Positions 36,701 through 48,787 are shown, numbered from the stretch's first letter. The stretch: 64,000 bases of DNA from Alviniconcha marisindica (GCA_018857735.1 JABMCL010000106.1:544501-608500), one strand, 5' to 3'. Numbers and translations: made by a program. The notes: generated from the letters alone by a model not told the origin.

Positions 36701-37509
36701 GAACTGGAACGTACACCCAGTGAAGTCAGTGAATAATTCTGGTCTTTCTGTTCTCAAACCCTTCAGATTTCTCATCTATCTTTACCTGGAATGTTCACCT
36801 AAAGCCTTCATGTTTCTTGTCTGTCTTTACCTCAAGTGTTATATTTCATCTGTCCTTACCTAAAGCGTTATCCATCTTCTTTCCTAAGCTATAGTTCATG
36901 TTTCTTTACCTCAAATGTGTGTTTGTTTACCTGAAGTGTTCATATTTTGTCTTTTTTTCCTAGCGTTCATATTTCTTGTCTTGTTTTACCCAAAGCGTTC
37001 ATATTTCCTGTCTTTCTCCAGTTTAAGATGAGCATTGAGGTAGATTGTCAGCTTGCAGGGGTAACAGTCTGGAACTGTTTAACTAGGTTTGGACATTGGG
37101 AAACAGTGTTGTCACTGTGAATGTGGAAATGATGTCTTCCGTGTTTCACCTGATTGCTTGTGATTACAGACTGTATTTTCTTACTGATCCACATTACACA
37201 GACATGATATATCTTTCAAATAGTAATACATACACTTATATTGGGTGGTTCTTGTTGTTGGTTTTTTCTATCTAAAAATATTGCTTGGAAATAGTTGCAC
37301 GCAAATGTCATACTGAAAGCAAGAAACAGTTTTGTACTTCCAAGTATAAACACCATTGAACTCCCCAGCTGAAAATTTTTTGCTCAGAGAATGCAGCTGC
37401 ACATGTTACTAAAATATCTTACTTCGTGACTGATTTGTTTTTATCCTTTTCTTTTTTTCAACAGGTGTCCAAAAAACTGGAAGACATCCGAACCAGATAT
37501 GCATTCTAG
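17931..37509 (+). CDS. SF3B3: Splicing factor 3B subunit 3 (SF3b130), complete
   Basis: SF3B3 is the three-propeller scaffold of the SF3b complex in U2 snRNP, which recognises the intron branch site in the nucleus. Coding exons: 17931-18156, 18594-18764, 19385-19557, 19808-19949, 20474-20586, 21151-21213, 21512-21586, 21996-22099, 23079-23244, 23751-23846, 24227-24299, 26520-26671, 27101-27256, 27796-27951, 28622-28765, 29184-29306, 30023-30177, 31065-31239, 31749-31954, 32653-32935, 33402-33614, 34155-34253, 34702-34845, 35875-35979, 36629-36724 and 37465-37509. They join in phase to 3654 nt, 1217 residues plus stop. It begins [10 protein letters not shown] and ends DIRTRYAF. The N-terminal MMS1/DDB1-like propeller region and C-terminal CPSF_A region are both present without gaps. 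A 5' UTR exon lies upstream (donor at 16534). Three introns carry snoRNA-like elements and several carry acceptor-derived repeats. Near-identity to the family throughout leaves no real alternative. Confidence 0.98.
21670..21995 (+). repeat. Array of an SF3B3 acceptor and exon start
   Basis: About seven diverged units of CTGAAGTACTTTGACACTGT followed by GGTGTTTCAGGTG. The genuine junction is TGTTTCAG|GTGACGGAGATACG..., continuing CTGAAGTACTTTGACACTGT (exon 21996-22099, [12 protein letters not shown]). Several copies keep TTTCAG|GT. They fill most of the intron 21587-21995. Confidence 0.85.
23384..23462 (+). ncRNA. C/D-box snoRNA-like element, copy 1, in SF3B3 intron
   Basis: A perfect 10-bp terminal stem (GCATTGTGGA with TCCACAATGC) encloses a C box ATGATGC (23395-23401) and D box CTGA (23449-23452). 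An internal D' CTGA lies at 23416-23419 and a C'-like TGTGATT at 23425. Just upstream of D' lies TCCGTGTTTCA, complementary to the conserved large-subunit rRNA segment TGAAACACGGA. With the box-plus-five rule it would place 2'-O-methylation on the second A of GAAAC, which I recall as yeast 25S A807, the site of yeast snR39/snR59 and vertebrate U51. It sits in the 23245-23750 intron. Confidence 0.8.
24300..26519 (+). other. Largest SF3B3 intron, mostly unique sequence
   Basis: Apart from the snoRNA-like element at 25367-25437, I see a TGCAG|GTGACGTTGACGCAGACC and CTGAG|GTGAGT pair near 25796-25824. This resembles a short exon but would insert 26-29 nt and break phase, so I do not call it. Nothing else is recognisable. 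Confidence 0.5.
25367..25437 (+). ncRNA. C/D-box snoRNA-like element, copy 2, in SF3B3 intron
   Basis: A 7-bp stem (TTGTGGA with TCCACAA) encloses C box ATGATGT (25375-25381), D' CTGA (25397-25400), C'-like ATGATTA (25406) and D CTGA (25427-25430). The D' antisense element TCCGTGTTTCA is identical to copy 1, while the D-side spacer has diverged. That pattern fits purifying selection on the rRNA guide. It lies in the 24300-26519 intron. Confidence 0.8.
28195..28621 (+). repeat. Three decayed copies of an SF3B3 acceptor and exon start
   Basis: Copies at about 28200-28300, 28305-28395 and 28405-28505 resemble the real junction at 28621: GCCTTGTCTCACTGTTGTG, then TTTCCACAG|GACTGCCTGTCC and CTCAGTATGCAG. 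Two preserve CCATAG|GACTGCC. They include up to about 60 exon bases. A separate 32-bp repeat (GGTGGGTTATCAGGGGCTTG) occurs three times at 28105-28195. Confidence 0.85.
29510..29790 (+). repeat. About 31-bp minisatellite in SF3B3 intron
   Basis: About nine units of ACAGGGAACAGTGACTGTTG TTGACCTCTGA, between exons 29184-29306 and 30023-30177. Confidence 0.9.
33655..33960 (+). repeat. (CT)n and C-rich pyrimidine tract
   Basis: Starts about 40 bp after the SF3B3 donor at 33615, with a pure (CT)n core at 33738-33783. Reading frames of Ser/Leu/Pro here are artefacts. Confidence 0.88.
34646..34700 (+). repeat. Single upstream copy of an SF3B3 acceptor
   Basis: ACCAG|GTGGACATCATTTCCAACT at about 34648-34671 repeats the true junction ACAG|GTGGACATTGTGTCCAACT at 34701. 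It copies about 20 exon bases, 52 bp upstream. Used as an acceptor it would add 52 nt and break the frame. Confidence 0.7.
34950..35870 (+). repeat. Minisatellite derived from an SF3B3 acceptor (DHD exon)
   Basis: Units of about 25-55 bp read TGTAATTGCCTTGTAATGTG followed by TGTCCCAG|GATCATGACATGGG. The real acceptor is GTGTTCCAG|GACCACGAC (exon 35875-35979, DHDFFQ). Thus CCAG|GATCATGAC encodes the same D-H-D start. About nine units retain the CCAG-GA(T/C)CATGAC core and shorter units hold only the intron part. Confidence 0.8.
37120..37195 (+). ncRNA. C/D-box snoRNA-like element, copy 3, in last SF3B3 intron
   Basis: An 8-bp perfect stem (AATGTGGA with TCCACATT) encloses C box ATGATGT (37129-37135), D' CTGA (37150-37153), C'-like GTGATTA (37160) and D CTGA (37184-37187). 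The D' guide TCCGTGTTTCA is again unchanged, and the D-side region again differs. It lies in the 36725-37464 intron, about 270 nt before the acceptor. Confidence 0.8.
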
Positions 37510-38644
37510 ATCCAGAGGGACATTGGATGTTCTAGACATGCAAGGGCCATTAAACATTCACGGACCTTTCCCACACAAGGCCGCAGCATCTCTGTTGTGT
37601 TCCCAGTCTCAGTGGTGCTTATAGGAAGTTATTTGCCCCTTCTGTCCTGACCTTCTGTGGGCTGTATGCATGGTCTGTGGCAGCTTGAATACATGCAGCG
37701 AACTGAAGGGATTGTGTTCATTGCTCGAGTGGCGCCAAGTTTTGGAGTTACAATTTTATTACCATAGCTGCATCCAGAGTCAAGACTTTGCTGGAGCTCT
37801 TGAGGCAACATGCACTATTACCTTGTGTGTGAGAACGGTTTCAAAGTGAAGACCAGCACGGTGCATAGTGCATTGTGGACCGACATAAACAAGGCCTGAA
37901 GGAGGGGAAGACAGAGGTTCAGAAACCTGTACAGAAAGTGTGAGGCAATGTATGTGAAAGTATGCCTGTCTCAAGGGACCCGTGAAACATAGAAGAAAAC
38001 TTGTGAGTGATCAGCAGCTTATCACCAGTCGCACATTTCTCCCTGCAGTCAGTGTTCACAGAGAGGCACATCAGTGGTTCAAATACTTTGAACAGTGGTT
38101 GAAGCCATTTAGTGGGAAACTGCCAGCTAGTTACTGTTTCTGTTTACAATTTTCTACCAGGCAGTGGTTTTCTTCTGTCGAGAACTGGTGCACAGCACTG
38201 AAGCAGAAGACTACTGATTCCACATGGAGACTACTGACAAGTGTGTCAGCTTGCATATAAAGTTGCAAAAATAACAATTTAATGTATAATACAACTAGAT
38301 TGTGAAGATTGGAGCTGAAATTTTGATGGCATGGAGGGAGGGGGGAAAAACAGTAATATAACTTTCTTTTTTTCATAAGCCTTTTGCAGATTTTAATTCT
38401 TTTTCTGGTAATGTTTGGAGATTCCCAACCCTTCATAAAAGGATTAATGTAGAATTTTTACTGTTAGGAAAGACTGCAAGAATTCACAAAGCAGCTGCCA
38501 GATGTTTCGTGCCATTATCATATGTAAATAGTTGCATTCTGAATTCCATTGGATGAATTTGTTCATTTTATGTCATTGGCACGTGATGTTTTGAGTGTAC
38601 AATTACAACTTGATAACAACACTTGTCTTGATGTCTGATTTTTG
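37510..38644 (+). other. SF3B3 3' UTR and flank, no gene seen
   Basis: After the TAG at 37507-37509 the sequence is AT-rich without a convincing coding frame. An ATTAAA variant signal occurs at about 37549; no perfect AATAAA stands out. The end of the transcript is therefore uncertain. Confidence 0.4.
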
Positions 38645-39425
38645 ATTTGGAAACGGTGGATGTGAGGTTATGTACTGAGGAGAAAGGTTATGTACTGAGA
38701 AGGTGTGAGGTTATGTACTGAGGAGAGGATGTGAGGTTATGTACTGAGAAGGTGTGAGGTTATGTACTGAGGAGGTGTGAGGTTGTGTACTGAGGAGAGG
38801 GTGTGAGGTTATACATACTGAGGAGAGGGTGTGAGGTTACGTACTGAGAAGGTGTGAGGTTATGTACTGAGGAGGTGTGAGGTTGTGTACTGAGGAGAGG
38901 GTGTGAGGTTATATACTGAGAAGGTGTGAGGTTATGTACTGAGGAGGTGTGAGGTTGTGTACTGAGGAGAGGGTGTGAGGTTATGTACTGAGGAGAGGGT
39001 GTGAGGTTCTGTACTGAGAAGGTGTGAGGTTATGTACTGAGAAGGTGTGAGGTTGTGTACTGAGGAGAGGGTGTGAGGTTATATACTGAGAAGGTGTGAG
39101 GTTATGTACTGAGGAGGTGTGAGGTTGTGTACTGAGGAGAGGGTGTGAGGTTATGTACTGAGGAGAGGGTGTGAGGTTCTGTACTGAGAAGGTGTGAGGT
39201 TGTGTACTGAGGAGAGGGTGTGAGGTTATGTACTGAGGAGAGGGTGTGAGGTTGTGTACTGAGGAGAGGGTGTGAGGTTGTGTACTGAGGAGAGGGTGTG
39301 AGGTTATGTACTGAGGAGAGGGTGTGAGGTTATGTACTGAGGAGAGGGTGTGAGGTTCTGTACTGAGGAGAGGATGTGAGGTTGTGTACTGAGGAGAGGG
39401 TGTGAGGTTGTGTACTGAGGAGACA
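38645..39425. repeat. About 24-28-bp minisatellite between SF3B3 and WDR88
   Basis: About 28 units of GTGAGGTTATGTACTGAGGA followed by GAGGGT or GAAG. It lies between the convergent 3' ends. No gene is supported here; the open frame on the minus strand (LTPSPQY repeats) is repeat-driven. Confidence 0.92.
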
Positions 39426-39514
39426 GCAGGCATTGGATCAGCCAGCCATGGCAAAAACCTCAACGCTGCCATTTTCATTGACTCGAGTGTGCTGATTGTC
39501 AAAATCCACACCAA

Positions 39515-39540
39515 TCTGATGGTTTTAAATTTTTATTTAA
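39515..39540 (-). terminator. Probable WDR88 polyadenylation signal
   Basis: On the minus strand AATAAA reads at 39537-39532, about 300 bp after the WDR88 stop codon, followed by a T-rich stretch. This implies a short 3' UTR that contains two copies of a roughly 78-bp duplication (about 39590-39720). Confidence 0.5.
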
Positions 39541-39837
39541 AAAAAAACAATGCACAATGTAGTGGCACAGCCGTTTTAGTTCATGCTTGAGGGTGGTATG
39601 ACTGCATTTTCTCACACAATCACCACCACCTCAAGCGAAGCAAGCAGCTTTTGGTTCAAGCTTGTGGGTGGTATGACCATTTTTTTTTCACACATACGAT
39701 CACCACCACCTCAAGCAAAGCAGTTCTCTTTTTAATACTAATGCTGAATCCAGGTGGCTGTTTCAAAACTGGGAACTTATCCCAGCTGCAGAGTAAAGCC
39801 CTTTCAGCTGTCTCTTGCACAAAGCACAAGCGTAATC

Positions 39838-42800
39838 CTAAAGATCGACTTCATCTGGGAACGACAACCAGGTCTTCTCAGGACTCTGCAGTCGGCAGAA
39901 GACACACACTGTGACATCCTTAAAGTTGTCCACTTCAGACATGGAGAACGGCTTGCCACACTTGGAACACTGGAATGAAAGTAATGATCACTTAATTATC
40001 CTGCTTTCTGGATTCTAGCATTGACTGAACAAAATATAATAACTGGGTTTGAATAACAAAAGTGAAGGAGCATCACCCACCTTGGTGTCTTTCACACCTT
40101 GAGTTCTGTTAGCATCACCCACCTTGGTGACTTTCACACCCTGAGCTCTGTTAGCATCACCCACTGTGGTGTTTTTCACACCCTGAGCTCTGTTAGCATC
40201 ACCCGCCGTGGTGACTTTCACACCCTGAGCTCTGCTAGCATCACCCACTGTGGTGTTTTTCACACCTGAGCTCTGTTAGCATCACCCACTGTGGTGTTTT
40301 TCACACCCTGAGCTCTGTTAGTATCACCCACTGTCATTCCTTTCACACCCTGAGCTCTGTTAGCATCACCCACTGTGGTGTTTTTCACACCCGGAGCTCT
40401 GTTAGCATCACACCCTGAGCTCTGTTAACATCACCCACTATGGTATCTTTCACACCCTGAGCTCTGTTAGCATCACCCACCTTTACTTGGTGACTTTCAC
40501 ACCCTGAGCTCTGTTAGCATCACCCACCTTGGTGACTTTCACACCCTGAGCTCTGTTAGCATCACCCACTGTGGTGTCTTTCACACCCTGAGTTCTGTTA
40601 GCATCACCCACTGTGGTGTTTTTCACACCCGGAGTTCTGTTAGCATCACCCACTATGGTGTTTTTCACACCCTGAGCTCTGTTAATGTTAGCATCACCCA
40701 CTGTGGTGTTTTTCACACCCTGAGTTCTGTTAGCATCACCCACTATGGTGTTTTTCACACCCTGAGCTCTGTTAATGTTAGCATCACCCACTGTGGTGTC
40801 TTTCACACCCTGAGCTCTGTTAGCATCACCCACCTTTACTTGGTGACTTTTACACCCTGAGTTCTGTTAGCATCACCCACCTTTACTTGGTGTCTTTTAC
40901 ACCACAAACCTTGTTAGCATTACCCACCTTGGTGACTCACACCCTGAGCTCTGTAAGCATTACCCACCTTGGTGACAACCTTCAGCTATGTTAGCATCAC
41001 CCACCTTGGTGACTCAACCCTCGCCCTGATATAACCATACCAGTTGACTGGGCGTAAAGCACCAACTTACTTACATGACTCGACCCTCAGCTCTGTTAGC
41101 ATTACCCACCTTGGTGACTCAACCCTCAGCTATGTTAGCATTACCCACCTTGGTGACTTGCCCTGAGCTCTGTAAGCATTACCCACCTTGTTGACACACC
41201 CTGAGCTCTGTAAGCATTACCCACCTTGGTGACTCAACCCTCAGCTATGTTAGCGTTACCCACCTTGGTGACTCAACCCTCGGCTATGATAGCATTACCC
41301 ACCTTGGTGACACACCCTGAGCTCTGTAAGCATTACCCACCTTGGTGACTCAACCCTCGGCTATGTTAGCATTACCCACCTTGGTGACTCAACCCTCGGC
41401 TATGTTAGCATTACCCACCTTGGTGACACACCCTGAGCTCTGTAAGCATTACCCACCTTGGTGACTCAACCCTAGGCTATGATAGCATTACCCACCTTGG
41501 TGACACACCCTGAGCTCTGTAAGCATTACCCACCTTGGTGACTCAACCCTCGGCTATGTTAGCATTACCCACCTTGGTGACTCACCCTGAGCTCTGTAAG
41601 CATTACCCACCTTGGTGACTCAACCCTCGGCTATGTTAGCATTACCCACCTTGGTGACTCACCCTGAGCTCTGTTAGCATTACCCACCTTGATGACCTTG
41701 AGGCCCTGTGCTCTCTTGTTCTCCAGGACAATGGGGATTTTGTCCGACTCTTCAATGTTCCACATGCGCACTGTGCTGTCCTGCAGAGTATTGCAGAAAA
41801 CCATTTGCAACATGCATACAGCTCATGGCAAGAGTAGGGAGCAGAGAGGATTTTTTTTATCACTGTCCTGTCTAAGGCCGTTCTGTTCAGTCTGTAGGTA
41901 GCACCAACTTGTCCACAATTCATTTAGGATTTTTGTGCAATTTTTCTTTCTCTCTCTCTCGCCTATGAAAGATTTTTTATACATATGCCTTTTCAGATTC
42001 TTAACTCTATATGCCTTTGTTCAAAAATCAAATGATTTTAAAATGCACAGATGTGCACACAAGATTCAAATTAAAATGTTTTTAATGTGAACTGAACGGG
42101 CAGTATTTTGGTTAAACAGTGTCTAAAGACAAACGTTTTACACAGGGCAAAGACAGACAAAGTGGTTCCACTGTACACCTCTTTCCCCCAGTGCCCCTCT
42201 CAATTTCATTACAGGAGCAATAAGAGTACTGCAAGAACAAACAAAATCTTAAAAACTATACATTTACATAAATGAGGAAGAGTAACCATGCTATGATTTG
42301 ATGTTCAACCCACTGAACCTTTTGAGATAAAACTTGGTATAAATATTCCTTAAGACAAGTGTAGTAAGTGGCTTTTTATATGGGTAATGCCTCTTTCAAT
42401 AGTTGACACAAATACAGTAAAGATTATTGAAGCAAACAATAGAATGAGTCTTCCTGTCTAGTAAAAGGAGGTTGATATGAGCTTAACTGCATCCCCATTT
42501 GAAATTACCTGGTAATAATAATATAATAATGTACTCTTTTATGTGTTATTTCTCCAGATTGGAGCACATAGCCCATTACAAAGCAAAGAACCAGAACAGT
42601 CAAAACAAATTTCTGCATACACACACACACGCGCAATCAATAGGAAAGCTTGAAGAGGTGAGATCTGATTGATTTCAAGGATGATTAGCTTGAAGAGGTG
42701 AGATTTGACTGACTGATTTCAAGGACAATTAGGCTGAAGAGGTGAGATTTGACTCGTTGACTGATTTCAAGGATGATTTGGAGAAGAAAAAGAAAGGTAG

Positions 42801-44918
42801 CTCCATGGTCTAATGGTTATCACTCAAACTCTCATGCCAGCAATCCAAATTCAAACTTAGTGGGACCTACCAACGAAACAAAATTTATTTATTTTTAATT
42901 TCAGTTCACCAGTTTAAGTTCACCAACACCACTGAGAATAAGGACCTTGTAAAATAAAATAAAAATTGGCTGAACTTAATTTCTTTTACCCATTTTCTTC
43001 TTATCTTCATTTCGGGGGGGGGGGGGGGAAGAGAGTTGGAGAGAGAAAGAAAAAAGAAAAAAATCTCAACAGAACTATGTCCGTCATTATGGAACAGCTG
43101 GCTAAAGCAAGTATATCGCTAGCATATCTTATCAAGAGGTTAACTTCAGTTTAGTCATAGTTCTGTATGTAGTTCAAGCCATTGCACACAGGGCTTGCCA
43201 TAATAATACTTCAGTGTTCATGACTCTGCCAGCTGTGACCACTTTACACTGAAATACAAATTTATTGCCAGGTGTCACATAGCACTGCAAATGGAAGGGT
43301 GAACAGAGTTGAAATCATTCATACACTGTTTACTTAGAGAAAAACAAAAAACCACCAGCACGTAAAACAGTTCAGACTGCCTGCACATTGATAGTCACAG
43401 CAGCAGCTGTGCTGTGCAGCATCATGAGCTACCAATTTTTATTTTATTTACCAACAATGACAAAATAACTCTGAGATTGCAACAGAATTGTTTTTTTGGG
43501 GGGACCCTCAATGTTTAGCTGGGGAACAACACTACAACTACTTCAGAATTCCTAAACTTTTCCCATGCTTAAAGATTATTTTCCCAGGCAAGGCAGGAGG
43601 AATTTTGAAGTAAAAATTGTGCACAAACCCTGCACACTCTTCAAAGAGAACAGTATGAGCAGTGGGAGGGAGAGAGAGAAGCAATAGGCACAGGGACATG
43701 GAACGTACATTGGAACAGGAGAGCAGCCAGCACTGGTCCTGACTGAAGTGGACATCTGTCACCCAGCCTGCATGACCCTGTACAGTACATTGCAACAGTG
43801 CACTTGAATCAATAATAACAGCGTAAGAGAATACTTGCTATATACAAAGGACCCACACCTAAAGTGAGCCTGAAGTGCATAATACAAAACAATGGCATCA
43901 ACAAAAGTCAACAAAATAAACAGGACAATTAAACCCCACTAATTGTATATTAACACACACACACTACAACACTTCATTCAACATCTTTCTCGCCACTTCC
44001 AACACAAAGTCAACAGAACGAAGAGAACAATTAAACCCTACTATTTATAAATATATAAATAAACACATGTATATACTACAACACTTCATTCAACGTCTTT
44101 CTCATCACTGCCAACACAAAGTCAACTTTACTAATTAAACCCTACTAATTATATATTAACACATATGCTACAACACTACATTCAGCGTCTTTCTCGTCAC
44201 TTCCAGCACAAATGCATGCACGCAGGTAATCCATTCAGTGATCTGTTCAATGTTCAGAGGGGAAAAGATGCTATGAAGGAGTGCTGGAGAGAGTAGAATA
44301 GATTGTTCCAGAGTAATGGTGCTTGATGGAAAAAAAGTACATTGACCAGAAGACTTGTGGGAAGACAAAGGAGCCAAGTATCAATATCAATACATCTGTC
44401 AATGCTGATGGTTCACATTTCAACAATAATTTTAACCCCTTCACTGCCCCAGCCTGTAACATTTTGGGGCTGAAAGATGCATGGCTGGCCTGCATACAGT
44501 ATTTTTTTCCAGTTCTATAACACATCTGCTGTCAAGTGCTATGCGTTTTGATGAAAATCCTTCCACATGCCAGCCCAAAAAAGGAGACAAAAAGGGTTAA
44601 GGATTTCATATAAAAAGGAGACAAAAAGGGTTAAGGATTTCATATTTGTACTTTTAATGGTCGTTTTCAAGTGAGATCATGGCAGTTAAAGGGTTAAAAC
44701 AAGCTTTTTTCTCTGTGTCCTAGTCTATTCAAGTATGATATTTCAACCTTCATGTCATGGTAACCTCTGTTGACCATTACACTTCAGCATAGCATAGCAT
44801 AAGACAATACTTTATTGATCACAATGGACACTTTGCCATATCAATATACATCCTCATACAATAAAACACTGACCAAAAAATAACAAAACTTGGGACATGA
44901 CAGAACCAAAATGAAACA

Positions 44919-44979
<61 letters not shown>

Positions 44980-47900
44980 GCATACTGATACATTAAAACA
45001 TTGACCTTAAATAGTAATCCTACAGATGATAGACTAGCCTCATTTCAATGACCTTGACCTAATTTAAAAGTCACATCAGCAGCAGAAAAATGTAGCTGAA
45101 ACTACTGAAAGTTACATGTATTGCCACTGTATTTTAGAGTGAGTTTAATCCACTTACTAACCTGCAGTTTGAGTTTCTGTACATTGTTCTCCACATCCCA
45201 CACCACAATGCTCATGTCGGCCGAGCCTGACACCAGTTGCAAACCTGAGAAACAAAAATTAAGCAAAACTAACACACAGCAACTGTGCTAAACTCTCTAT
45301 TCTGTTCAGCCATAGTAAAATAATCAAGACCAATGCAGGTTTTTACTTCCATTTTTTTGCATGTCAAATTTTGTGTGTATAAATGCAGAATAAAGGAGAC
45401 AAAACCACCCATGCAATGTGTGTGGGGTGTTTTATGTTGTTGTTGTTGTTGTTGTTTGTTTTGTTTTTAAGACCTAAAGCAAATATACAAGACTAATACA
45501 TATGTACATCACATGGAAATGACAGACTATAATACATTTTGTAGAAAGTGCATTGTATCAAGCATTGGTTTAATAAACAAAGTAAGTAGGCACTGAATGT
45601 TAATTGCATTGTAACACACACACGCACACATGTGTGTGCATGCACACACACACACACACACACAATGCACGTACACACAGACACACACACACGCACACAC
45701 ACATCATCTGCATAAAATAAATGTTCTGAATGTGACAAAGCATGCTGTACCGTCATCTGTGAAGCTGCATGCTGTGATGGACCCATCATGGCTGCCTTTT
45801 AAGACTGTTGGACCTTTAGATCTGCAGACAAACAAACGGAAAAAATAATGTCAAGAGAAAACAATCTCCTGTACTAGCTGTCAACATGACATTATCCTTG
45901 TGCTATTTTTGCTCTACTTTTGTTATCCACTCAGCTGCACTGTAAACATGGCATCATTATTTGTTCCATATCTATGCCTGTTTTGCTATCCACTTGCATG
46001 CACTGTAAACATGGCATCATTGTTCGTACCATATCTCGCCTGTTTTGCTAACCACTCAGCTGCACTGTAAACATGGCATCATTCTTTGTGCCATTTCTAC
46101 CCCTCTTTTGCTATCCATTTGCCTACATTGTAAACATGGCATTATTCTTTGTGCCATATCTATGCCTGTTTTGCTATCCACTGACCTGTGCTGTAAACAT
46201 GGCATCATTCAGGTGCAATATTTGCCCCATTTTGCTATCCACTCAGCTGTATGTAAACATGGAATAATTCTTTGTGCCTTTTCTACCATTGTTTTGCTAT
46301 CCACTCAAATCATCTGCGCTGTAAACATGGCAACATTCTTTGTGCCATATCTACACCTGTTTTGCTGTCCACTTGCCTGCACTGTAAACATGGCATTATT
46401 CTTTGTGCCATATCTACACCTGTTTTGCTATCCACTTGCCTGCACTGTAAACATGGCGTTATTCTTTGTGCCATTTCTACCCCTCTTTTGCTATCCACTT
46501 GACTCACCTGCACCATTCTTGTGCCATATCACAGGGCATCATTCCGATGCCATATCTATGCCTGTTTTGCTACCCACTTGCCTGCATTGTAAACATGACA
46601 TCATTCTTGTGCCATATCTATCCATCTTTCGCTATCCACTTCACTCACTTGCACTGTAAACATGGCATCATTCTTTGTGCCATATTACACCTGTTTTGCT
46701 ACCCACTTGCCTGCACCATAAAGATGGATTCATTCTGGTGCCATATCTATGCCTGTTTTGCTACCCACCTGCCTGCATTGTAAAGATGGCATCATTCATG
46801 TGCCATATCTATCCCTGTTTTGCTATCCTCTCACATGCATTGTAAACATGGCAACATTCTTTGTGCCATACCTACACCTGTTTTGCTAACCACTTGCCTG
46901 CACTGTAAACATGGCATCATTCTTTGTGCCATATCTACCCCTCTTTTGCTATACACCTGTCTGCACTGTAAACATGGCATCATTCTTTGTGCCATTTCTA
47001 CCCCTCTTTTGCTATACACCTGTCTGCACTGTAAACATGGCATCATTCTTTGTGCCATTTCTACCCCTCTTTTGCTATACACCTGTCTGCACTGCCAACA
47101 CGGCAGCATTCATTTTTACCCAGCTTAAGTTAGTTAGCGAATTCTTAGATTTTTACATCCTGTCGCATGGTCACCTCAGGACAAATGACACATTCAAAAT
47201 TCTTTTACAGTTCGAAACACAAGTCACCAAATCACAAGTTTGCTCAGCTCAACAATTCAAGATTGTAGTCTTACAGTGCCTTTGGTTAACTGCAACTAAG
47301 GCCTGTTAAACACAAATGCAAGAGAGTGATAAACTTCTTCTTTTTAAATACCACTGCCTATTATTGTCAATAGTTTTGTGTTCATCGGCGTCATTACTCG
47401 GTGTTGTCAACATTTATAGGAGTTCTATTTATTCCGCAACTGAATAAACAACTGGACAGAACAACAGCCTACACAGCTGGTATTCCCAGCTCTTAAACCA
47501 GTCAATATTTACCCACAAGAAGAACCAGTCATCACCTGTACATTCCTGTAGCAATGTCCCAGATCTGAATGGTTTTGTCCCATGATGCTGTGGCAAACTT
47601 TCGCTCATCCAGAGAAATCGAACAGCTTGAAATTGCATTTTCATGACCCCTGCAACATTGCAAAATAACAACACAGGAAATATTAACAATGCATGAAATA
47701 AACAGCTTGAAATTGCATTTTCATGACCCTTGCAACATTGCAAAATAACAACACAGGAAATATTAACAGTGCATCCAGGCAGATGCCATAAACATGATCA
47801 TCTTCATAAGTCAAATTATAACACTTTTGGTTGTAATGGGCGACTTAGCTGTGGATCGCCCCGCTTGGTGGCACTGGGCATATTTGGGGCTTTGACAAAG

Positions 47901-48472
47901 CTCAAGTCAGCTGCAAATGATCTCCCCTACACTAGCCAGGTGGCACTGGGCCTATTTGGGCAGTGCAATGCTCAAGCCAGCAAAGTCGCTCATTATGGTG
48001 ATGTTTTTGCTTGGAGTTGATATAATGTCAGCTACTTTCAAAAATGTTGCTTTTGGGTTTCCCAGCACTTACAATTCAAATGAAATCAGAATAATTACTG
48101 CAAGTAACATTAATAAAAATAAAAAAACAATTTAAAGCTGTAGATTTTTGAACACTTGTCTTATTTTTCATTTACTGTGACTGACGTTTTCTTAATGGGC
48201 ATGCAGAAAACTTGACAGAAACGAGATTTATCTATCAACATACTCCAGCTTGATTGTGCAGGTCTGTGAATGTAGATCGTAAAACTTGGCTGTACGGTCG
48301 GTGGATGTTGTGATCACTCTGCTGTCATCAGGAGAAAAGGAGCATGTGGTCAGAGAGCTTTTGTGGTAATCTGCACACAAATACACATTATTATAATGGT
48401 AATCTCCACACAAACACACACCATTTTAATGGTAATCTACATGCAAACACACATCATTATATTGGTAATCTG

Positions 48473-48545
<73 letters not shown>

Positions 48546-48733
48546 CATAACATCATAATGGTAGCCTGCACACAAACACACATCATAATGGTAATCTGAA
48601 CACACACACACAATCATAATGGTGATCTGCACACAAACACACATCATATAACGGTGACACGCACACAAACACACATCATGATAGTAATAGACACACAAAC
48701 AAACATTGTGATGGTAATGCAAGTGTGCATATA

Positions 48734-48787
<54 letters not shown>

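Noticed and set aside
45880..47115. Junction-derived origin for the 63-bp WDR88 minisatellite
   Set aside because: I compared it with the neighbouring exon ends and found no convincing shared stretch beyond short TACAG-like matches.
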